This document shows, piece after piece, positions 58,290 to 64,000 of a stretch of DNA of 64,000 bases. The notes under the pieces are model-generated. The model was not told the origin of the DNA and made no database searches. It saw only the letters and a list, made by a program, of their open reading frames with translations. The stretch is from Desulfobacula sp. (GTDB lineage: Bacteria; Desulfobacterota; Desulfobacteria; Desulfobacterales; Desulfobacteraceae): NCBI GenBank assembly GCA_023701135.1, contig JAMPXP010000002.1:227936-291935 (forward strand), written 5' to 3'. The position numbers and the translations under genes were made by a program. How positions within the stretch are numbered: the first letter of the stretch is position 1; every line of letters begins with the position of its first letter.

Positions 58290-59695
58290 TTCATTTCAGC
58301 CTGGGCAACGGTATTCAGAATCCTGCACACATCGGTATTATCGATATAGCCTGCAAACCGGTCGGCGCCCGGTCCTTCCGCCGTGAGCATGACCGGGATT
58401 CCGGTATGGGAATAGGAGGTCCAGTAAAGATTGGCCCTGGTATTGAAAAGCCTTTTAAACACCATGGAAACCGGCCTGTACCCGCCGTAAAGGGTTTTGA
58501 TCAGGTCCTTGTCCCCGGTCTGTTCATCGGCAATGGATTTGACAATGGCTGTTTTCTCCGCTTCCGTGAGCGAGGCCAGGCCGAATTCTTCCGCAAGCCT
58601 GAAAACGGCCTCCTCGGTCAGCTCTTTTTTCCCTGCCAGGGTTTTTATCGTTTCATCCACCACCTCATGGGAAATTTTCTGGCTGTAAAAAAGTTCAGGA
58701 TTCACCCGGTAGGTATTGCCCATGGACAGGCCCAGGCCGCCGCATTCATGATCACCGGTAACAATGATCAGGGTGTCCGGGTTTTTCTCTTTAAAGGCCA
58801 GGGCAACACCAATGGCCTTATCCAGGTCCAGCATATTGACAATGGCGGCTCCGGTGTCATTGGCATGGCAGGCCCAGTCAATTTTCCCGCCTTCCACCAC
58901 CATGAAAAACCCCTTGGGGTTCCCGGATAAAAGGTCAATGGATTTGGATACGATCTCGTCCAGGTTCAGATCAGCCCCGGTCCGGTCCATGACATAGGGA
59001 AGGGCCTCGTCATAAACATCACCCGGCAGGTTGGCCAGCACCTTTGTTCCTTTTTTCAATGACAAAAATTCGTCTCTGGTCCTTGCCAGGGCAAAGCCCT
59101 TGGATGCTGCCTCTGCATAAAGGTCCTTGCCGTCCTCGCGTCTGGCCGGGTTGAAATGTTTGTCTCCCCCGCCCCCCACAAAAAGGTCAAAGTCTGAATG
59201 GATGAGCTGGGAGGCGATCTCATCGTATTTGTTTCTGGAATCGATATGGGCGTAAAAGGCGGCCGGGGTAGCATGCACGATTTTCACATCGGAAATGATG
59301 CCGACGGACAATCCTTTTTGTTTCAGAAATTCGCTGATCAGGGGCACCTTTGTGACCTTGTCTTCCTTCATGCCGATGACCCCGCTCAGGGTCTTATACC
59401 CTGATGCCAGAGATGTGGCCGTTGATGCGGAATCCGGGACAATACTGCTGGAATCATAGGTGGTATTCATCCCCAGAATCTTTAATGAATTCATATTCAG
59501 CCTGACCTTCTGGCTGGTCGCCGTTACACCGGGTTTGCTGTTGATCTGCAATTCGGCAATCTGCCGCTGGGCCACGCCCATGCCGTCCCCGATAAACATG
59601 AAAATGTGTTTGGGGGCGTTGCCCTGTGCATAGGCAAAGGCCGTGACCAGCAATACCATCAGCACGAATAGGGATAATCTTAGTTTTCTGAACAT
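58283..59695 (-). CDS. Alkaline phosphatase
   Basis: A 470-residue secreted alkaline phosphatase with a signal peptide (LRLSLFVLMVLLVTAFAYA). HIFMFIGDGMGVAQRQIAEL begins the metal site, VPDSASTATSLASGYKTLSG contains the nucleophile Ser, and IIVTGDHECGGLGLS carries later metal ligands; KIDWACHANDTGAAI is also typical. It releases phosphate from monoesters in the periplasm. A GGAGGAAG ribosome site precedes the ATG. No Pho-box-like repeat was found upstream. Downstream YibE/F overlaps its end. Confidence 0.93.
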   Translation of the reverse strand: MFRKLRLSLFVLMVLLVTAFAYAQGNAPKHIFMFIGDGMGVAQRQIAELQINSKPGVTATSQKVRLNMNSLKILGMNTTYDSSSIVPDSASTATSLASGYKTLSGVIGMKEDKVTKVPLISEFLKQKGLSVGIISDVKIVHATPAAFYAHIDSRNKYDEIASQLIHSDFDLFVGGGGDKHFNPARREDGKDLYAEAASKGFALARTRDEFLSLKKGTKVLANLPGDVYDEALPYVMDRTGADLNLDEIVSKSIDLLSGNPKGFFMVVEGGKIDWACHANDTGAAIVNMLDLDKAIGVALAFKEKNPDTLIIVTGDHECGGLGLSMGNTYRVNPELFYSQKISHEVVDETIKTLAGKKELTEEAVFRLAEEFGLASLTEAEKTAIVKSIADEQTGDKDLIKTLYGGYRPVSMVFKRLFNTRANLYWTSYSHTGIPVMLTAEGPGADRFAGYIDNTDVCRILNTVAQAEMKW

Positions 59696-59741
59696 TCATC
59701 TTCCTCCTGCATGTAAAAATTGATCTTAATCTCTCTCTTGA

Positions 59742-60140
59742 TCATTGGCAATAGCCTGATTCCAGCTCTTCCAGGGCTTCAATGGAAAGATTGGCAAAGG
59801 GCAGGGCTTCCAGACGTTCCAGCCCAATGGGCTTGCCGGTGAATTCACAATACCCGAAACTGCCGTCGCTGATCCTTTCCAGGGCCTCGTCAATCTGCCG
59901 GAGGACCTGGCTGTACCGCTCATAGGTGCGGATTTCCTGTTCAAGGTCCATGGTATACAAGCTCCTGTCAAGGATGTCTGCGTGATTGGTTTTCAGGGTT
60001 TTTATCTTTTCCCGGTGCCGGGATATTTTTCCCAGCAATTCCGTTTTCCTGCCCACCAGCTTATTTTTGAAATATTCAAGCTGCCCCTCATTCATATACT
60101 CTTTGAGACCCATGCTTCTGATGACGGATTCCGTTTTCAT
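59742..60140 (-). CDS. DksA/TraR-family transcription factor, zinc-independent type
   Basis: A 132-residue DksA-like protein. A coiled-coil region (EYFKNKLVGRKTELLGKI, YTMDLEQEIRTYERYSQV) is followed by the globular C-terminal part ISDGSFGYCEFTGKPIGLER. The four metal-site positions read Cys-x2-Thr then Ser-x2-Ala (GYCEFT and NLSIEALEE), the pattern of zinc-independent DksA2 proteins rather than the four-Cys zinc DksA. A late Cys near the end is outside the motif. It should bind RNA polymerase through the secondary channel and act with ppGpp. The ATG at 60140 has AGGAGG 6 nt upstream. Confidence 0.88.
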   Translation of the reverse strand: MKTESVIRSMGLKEYMNEGQLEYFKNKLVGRKTELLGKISRHREKIKTLKTNHADILDRSLYTMDLEQEIRTYERYSQVLRQIDEALERISDGSFGYCEFTGKPIGLERLEALPFANLSIEALEELESGYCQ

Positions 60141-60396
60141 AACCAACCTCCTGATTCATTAGATGTAATATTCACCGCACTTGCGGGTGATCCTGACTTT
60201 TGTAAAGGCAGTATCTCAGCCCTTTATTAAAAAATGATTACCGGGATGCTAAAAAATGGTTTGGATTAATTGATAACAGACACTGAAAAACAAAGGCTGG
60301 TTGGATTTTGTTCTGCCGTGATAACCCTGAAGATTTGCCTGCCATGGCCCATAAAAGCATTAAAACTGTTTATTAGGGGCCGAATCGACCTTGATC

Positions 60397-60825
60397 TTAT
60401 TTCTGAAACGGACCGAAAAATCCGGCAATTCTGGCTTTAATGGAGTCCCTTATGGATCGAACCTGATCAAGCTTTTCCGCCTTGGTGCCGGCCACGTTCT
60501 CCGGATCAGGAAAAGGCCAGTTTTCTCTTCTTGTGATTCCGGGGAAAACAGGGCAGCGTAGATCGGTTTCCCTGTCACACACCGTTATAACATAGCTAAA
60601 AAGTTCTCCTCCCTTGAGCAGATCAAAGGCTTTCTTTGGCCGGTGATGAGATAGATCAATCCCTTCTTCTTTCATCACTTCAACCACAAGGGGATTGACC
60701 GATTCGGCAGGATCCAGACCTGCGCTGTAAACCTGGTATTCTTCTTTGCCCAGCATTTTCAGATACGCTTCCGCCATTTGGCTTCTGCCGCTGTTGCGTC
60801 CGCAGATGAACAATACGCGTTCCAT
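60397..60825 (-). CDS. arsC: Thioredoxin-coupled arsenate reductase
   Basis: A 142-residue ArsC of the low-molecular-weight phosphatase fold. The anion-binding loop is VLFICGRNSGRSQMAEAY (Cys8-x5-Arg14), and the relay cysteines Cys83 and Cys91 appear in YVITVCDRETDLRCPVF. This three-cysteine set is used by thioredoxin-dependent enzymes to reduce arsenate to arsenite. No arsR, acr3 or arsB is adjacent, so the gene may be a stand-alone resistance gene or a related phosphatase. It is not in a visible operon. Confidence 0.85.
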   Translation of the reverse strand: MERVLFICGRNSGRSQMAEAYLKMLGKEEYQVYSAGLDPAESVNPLVVEVMKEEGIDLSHHRPKKAFDLLKGGELFSYVITVCDRETDLRCPVFPGITRRENWPFPDPENVAGTKAEKLDQVRSIRDSIKARIAGFFGPFQK

Positions 60826-61027
60826 AGGGAGTGCCCTTTCTTTTTTTTTGTCAGGTAATCATTAAATCCTTATCCTGATACATAATTGTTAGGATTTTAT
60901 CAGACGGAATCGATTTTTTACTAATAATTCTAACCAAAATTCAACAGAATCCAAATCGCTTTCTCATCATCCTGTGTCAGGATCATCGGGAATTATACCG
61001 TCGGAATTGACGGATCAACCGACACAC

Positions 61028-61150
61028 CTATGGAGCAAAGCGTCAATGGCCGACTGCTTCCGCATCGGCCCCATCGGGGAGGTTTATCCAAAGGATGTCC
61101 ATGCCTTGCTGGAGGCTGTCAAATGGGCTACAGGGTTTTTGCGGGATTGA
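61028..61150 (+). pseudogene. phnW: Relic of the 3' end of a 2-aminoethylphosphonate transaminase gene (phnW)
   Basis: The frame beginning at 61028 and ending with TGA at 61148-61150 reads SKASMADCFRIGPIGEVYPK, then DVHALLEAVKWATGFLRD and stop. This matches the C-terminal segment of PhnW (KxSxxDCFRIGxIGEVY). Nothing upstream of about 61025 looks like PhnW, so at least 85-90 percent of the gene is lost. It lies in a 380-bp stretch (60826-61205) with no intact gene; the remainder is AT-rich and unassigned. A short frame of 62 codons in another phase here is not supported. Confidence 0.65.
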
Positions 61151-61205
61151 GGAAAATAATCCGGTCGGATACAAATAACGCAGAGTTACAACAGGTGAAC
61201 CGAAA

Positions 61206-63080
61206 ATGGTTGAGTTAAAAGATAAGAACTGGCTAGCACGGCTTTCGAAAATTGATTATGCATTCCAGCCCATTGTGAACATATATACGGGCAACCCCTT
61301 TGGCTTTGAGGCCTTGCTGAGGTTCCACAAAGAAGCGGGATTTTTGTCCATTGATGATATTTTTAATCAGGCATATCAGGAGGGGATCCTCCACCAGGTT
61401 GACCTGTGTCTGCGCCGGAAGGCATTGGTTAAATTTGCAGAGTTTAAAGGCAATAGCCAGATCAAGATGTTTTATAACATAGACAACCGGACCTTTGATT
61501 CCAAAGATTATACTTCCGGCTGTACAGCCGTTATTCTGAATCAATCCGGATATTTAATGGATGATCTCTGCTTTGAAATATCGGAAAAACACCCCTTTCG
61601 AGATAATATGGATGCGGTCAAAATTCTGGAAGCCTACCGGTCCCAAGGGTATAAAATTGCCGTGGATGATTGTGGCACCGGTTTTTCAGGCCTTCAGATG
61701 CTGTATTATACAGAACCAGACTATATTAAAATTGATCGTTTTTTTATCCAGAATATGGAAAATGACCCCAAAAAACGTCTGGTCGTTTCCACCATTGTTA
61801 ATTTTGCCCATTTCATGGGAAGCCTTGTTTTGGCTGAGGGGGTTGAAACCATGGAAGAGTTTTTTTTATGCAAAGAAATCGGGTGCGACATGGTTCAGGG
61901 ATATTTTATCCAGAAACCTGAACTGGACCTGAAAAAATTGCAGACCCGGTACGAAGATATCGGCAATATTTCCAGGAAGGAAAGGCGTAATGCGTCGTTT
62001 AAAGACCGGTCTCTCATTGCCGGCCAGGTCCATTATATCAAGCCCGTATATTCAGACTGTGATATCATCACCATATTTGACAAATTCAGAACAGAAGAAT
62101 CCGCATCTTTTTTCCCGATCGTCAACCGTTATGAAGAGCCTGTCGGCCTGATTAGGGAAACTGCATTTAAAGATTATATTTTTTCAAAATTCGGTCGCCA
62201 GCTCCTGGAAAACCCTTCTTTCGGCAAAGATATTTCAAGATTTATGACAAAAATCCCCATAGCCGATATCCATCAGCCGGTTGAAAAACTGATTGAGACC
62301 TATTCCTATTATGATAATGCCGAAGGGCTGATCATGGTGGATGATATGAAATATGTCGGGATACTGAGCACAAAATCGCTATTGAAAATCATCAATGAGA
62401 AAAACCTGACCCTGGCCCGGAACCAGAATCCCCTTACCCGGTTACCCGGAAATATGATGATCCATGAATATTTCAGCGAGAGTGTGGCAGACCATGATTC
62501 GGAATACTGCCTGATTTATTTTGATTTTGATAATTTTAAGCCCTTTAATGATCAATACGGATTCAGAACCGGTGACCGGCTGATTTTAATGTTTGCCGAG
62601 CTTTTAAAAGAAGCCGGATTTTCTGAAAATCGGTTTATCGGTCATATCGGGGGAGATGATTTTTTTATGGGCATTAAAAATACCCGTTTTGAAGATATTG
62701 AAGTGGAAATGACACAGCTTGCCCAGAGGTTTAAAACGAATGCGGAAAGTTTTTATGATAAAGAAACCATTGAAAAAGGCTTTCTTGAAGTTAAGGGCAG
62801 GGCAGGCAGGAATGAAAAAATCAAACTGATGACGGTTAGTATTGCAATCCTTCAATTGCCTGGGAAAACAAGAAGAAATTATTCCATAGGAAGATTGTCC
62901 GGTATCATTGCGGTCTTAAAGAAAGAAGCCAAAGCGTCTGATTCAGGCCTTGTAAAAGCCAATATCATTGAATTGGCAGGCATTGGAACAGATGGCATTT
63001 ATTTTCCCGGGAATGATTTTCGGGAAACAGATTCCGGACTTTGTCCTGACATAAACCCACCTCCTTTCGCCATATCTTAA
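61206..63080 (+). CDS. EAL-CBS-GGDEF cyclic di-GMP signalling protein
   Basis: A 624-residue cytoplasmic protein with an unusual order: an EAL phosphodiesterase first (GFEALLRFHKEAG, CFEISEKHPF, KIAVDDCGTGFSGL, YIKIDRFFIQNM and VLAEGVETMEEF, with catalytic residues apparently intact), then a pair of CBS domains (about 270-400), then a GGDEF domain (IYFDFDNFKPFNDQYGFRTG and GHIGGDDFFMG). GGDDF replaces GG(D/E)EF, so cyclase activity is uncertain. CBS domains normally bind adenine nucleotides and could set the balance of the two activities. No membrane segment or partner gene is seen. The Shine-Dalgarno is weak (AGGTGAA). Confidence 0.9.
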   Translation: MVELKDKNWLARLSKIDYAFQPIVNIYTGNPFGFEALLRFHKEAGFLSIDDIFNQAYQEGILHQVDLCLRRKALVKFAEFKGNSQIKMFYNIDNRTFDSKDYTSGCTAVILNQSGYLMDDLCFEISEKHPFRDNMDAVKILEAYRSQGYKIAVDDCGTGFSGLQMLYYTEPDYIKIDRFFIQNMENDPKKRLVVSTIVNFAHFMGSLVLAEGVETMEEFFLCKEIGCDMVQGYFIQKPELDLKKLQTRYEDIGNISRKERRNASFKDRSLIAGQVHYIKPVYSDCDIITIFDKFRTEESASFFPIVNRYEEPVGLIRETAFKDYIFSKFGRQLLENPSFGKDISRFMTKIPIADIHQPVEKLIETYSYYDNAEGLIMVDDMKYVGILSTKSLLKIINEKNLTLARNQNPLTRLPGNMMIHEYFSESVADHDSEYCLIYFDFDNFKPFNDQYGFRTGDRLILMFAELLKEAGFSENRFIGHIGGDDFFMGIKNTRFEDIEVEMTQLAQRFKTNAESFYDKETIEKGFLEVKGRAGRNEKIKLMTVSIAILQLPGKTRRNYSIGRLSGIIAVLKKEAKASDSGLVKANIIELAGIGTDGIYFPGNDFRETDSGLCPDINPPPFAIS

Positions 63081-63166
63081 TCTTTCCGATTTGCTTTACC
63101 AAAGCCCAATAAATCGTAACAATTTCTGCAGGCCAAGGAATCTCCATACAAGTTGATACCTAACTG

Positions 63167-63721
63167 CTATGGTATCTGGATAAGCTTTAGTGCCGCACCG
63201 ATAAGTGCGGCTTGTTCTTTGCTCATCTCACCCAGGCTGTCTCGTCGTTCCGTCATGCGTCGGAAGCGGGTGAAGTCTGTCGGTAGACCTTCTGTATCCA
63301 CAAGATAAGCAATTTTCTGGATGATTCTCCGAATTTCTTCCGGATTTTTTATCCGGCCTTTAACTTTTGGAAAATATGTCATTTTCATCCGGCCTCGGGA
63401 ACTATCGAATTCGATATCGATGACTCGGTGTATTGCAAGAATGGCATAATCACCAAGCGATTGCCAAAATATCTCATTCTGATTTTTCCAGGCCGGAAGG
63501 TAAAAGCGCAATAAGGCAGGCTGCTTTTTCCCGTTTGGTATGATGCTCTTATAAAGGACGACAAGAAAATCATTGATATCTTGATTATCGATCGTTTCGA
63601 GCTTTTCAAACAGGTTGATTCTTTGCTGTTTACGATAAATTTTATCGACCTGATCAAAAACACCGCCCTGTCCAACGCCATCCTGAACTTTTCCGAGCAC
63701 CGTGGTTAATGAGTTTGTCAT
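63167..63721 (-). CDS. Hypothetical protein, 184 aa
   Basis: A soluble-looking protein of 184 residues, mixed alpha/beta, without signal peptide or cysteine motif. Stretches such as INLFEKLETIDNQDINDFLV, then WQSLGDYAILAIHRVIDIEF and TDFTRFRRMTERRDSLGEMS are not recognised. The basic C-terminal half could bind nucleic acid, but that is a guess. It lies near a possible insertion-sequence end at 63857, so it may belong to accessory DNA. No operon partner is visible on its strand. Confidence 0.55.
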   Translation of the reverse strand: MTNSLTTVLGKVQDGVGQGGVFDQVDKIYRKQQRINLFEKLETIDNQDINDFLVVLYKSIIPNGKKQPALLRFYLPAWKNQNEIFWQSLGDYAILAIHRVIDIEFDSSRGRMKMTYFPKVKGRIKNPEEIRRIIQKIAYLVDTEGLPTDFTRFRRMTERRDSLGEMSKEQAALIGAALKLIQIP

Positions 63722-64000
63722 TGTTTGACGCCTTTATTAAATTCCAACTCAGGTGTTGGCCATGAATAATGCAATAAGATTAAGATATCATATAGCCGGA
63801 CTTAAGAACAAAATCAAACCAAAAAGCACCGATAAAATTATTATACTCATCCTCAGTAGTGTCCGGTTAGGTTTTTGCTTGTGTTAATATTTTTCGATCT
63901 TTGACAATATTGTCCCGGTCTGAACCCGGGGGGCCATCACATCTGGTGAAAAGATCATTCAAAATTGCAGTCCGCAACTGCCGAACTCTTTTAATCGAGA

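Noticed and set aside
59696..60260. Pho boxes upstream of alkaline phosphatase or the DksA gene
   Set aside because: No pair of CTGTCAT-like repeats was found in the gaps.
61030..61218. 62-codon plus-strand frame before the EAL protein
   Set aside because: It is out of phase with the PhnW-like fragment in the same bases and has no family features.

Overview
The window reads as chromosomal DNA of a strictly anaerobic, Gram-negative sulfate-reducer-like bacterium, most likely Desulfobacterales (Thermodesulfobacteriota). The grounds are indirect: an oxygen-sensitive class III ribonucleotide reductase (NrdD/NrdG), an anaerobic benzimidazole synthase (BzaF-type) under a B12 riboswitch, FmdE-, C_GCAxxG_C_C- and ferredoxin-nitroreductase-type redox proteins, lipoproteins and periplasmic enzymes, sigma-54 regulation, and general protein similarity. 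No rRNA, tRNA or CRISPR array was seen.

Layout. 1-5.5 kb (minus): a translationally coupled trio of ferredoxin-nitroreductase, lytic transglycosylase, and a PEP-synthase-like protein with a degenerate receiver that runs off the left edge. 5.6-8.8 kb: small redox and enzyme genes. 8.9-16.5 kb (minus): a complete type I restriction-modification operon, hsdM - ORF6N/PLD-like gene - hsdS - Abi_C gene - hsdR. The ORF6N gene sits between two copies of the hsdM 3' end, and the downstream copy survives as a 14-codon mini-ORF in a chain of ATGA stop/start overlaps that leads into hsdS. 16.7-25.3 kb: RNA methyltransferase, DUF4438, MFS transporter, YhdH-type reductase, two lipoprotein hydrolases, FmdE and a poly-gamma-glutamate-hydrolase-family protein.

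25.3-34.9 kb is a signalling block: a 1515-residue hybrid kinase (minus), then a plus-strand kinase / lipoprotein / NtrC-class regulator operon arranged like qseE-qseG-qseF. Directly downstream come three ATGG-N4-CCAT palindromes, a sigma-54 -24/-12 promoter and a FeeM-type N-acyl amino acid synthase gene. I read this as a self-contained regulatory circuit that makes an acylated amino acid.

34.9-37.6 kb: promoter, cobalamin riboswitch, terminator, bzaF and cobT, which together make and activate the 5-hydroxybenzimidazole lower ligand of cobamides. 37.6-47.9 kb is mostly housekeeping: HD protein, a kinase overlapping panC, mobB, an IHF-type protein, a shikimate-kinase-family protein, alr, nrdG/nrdD with two NrdR-like boxes, and a Nudix hydrolase.

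48.0-51.8 kb: four genes (UbiA-type phosphoribosyl transferase, SMR-like membrane protein, GT-C-type membrane protein, HAD-IB phosphatase) that look like a polyprenyl-phosphate pentose donor pathway. 51.9-60.8 kb: 5'-nucleotidase family, two glycosyltransferases (one fused to a PHP domain), YibE/F, alkaline phosphatase, a DksA paralogue with the zinc-independent Cys-Thr-Ser-Ala pattern, and arsenate reductase. 61-64 kb: a relic of a PhnW 3' end, an EAL-CBS-GGDEF protein, an unknown gene and a possible insertion-sequence end at the right border.
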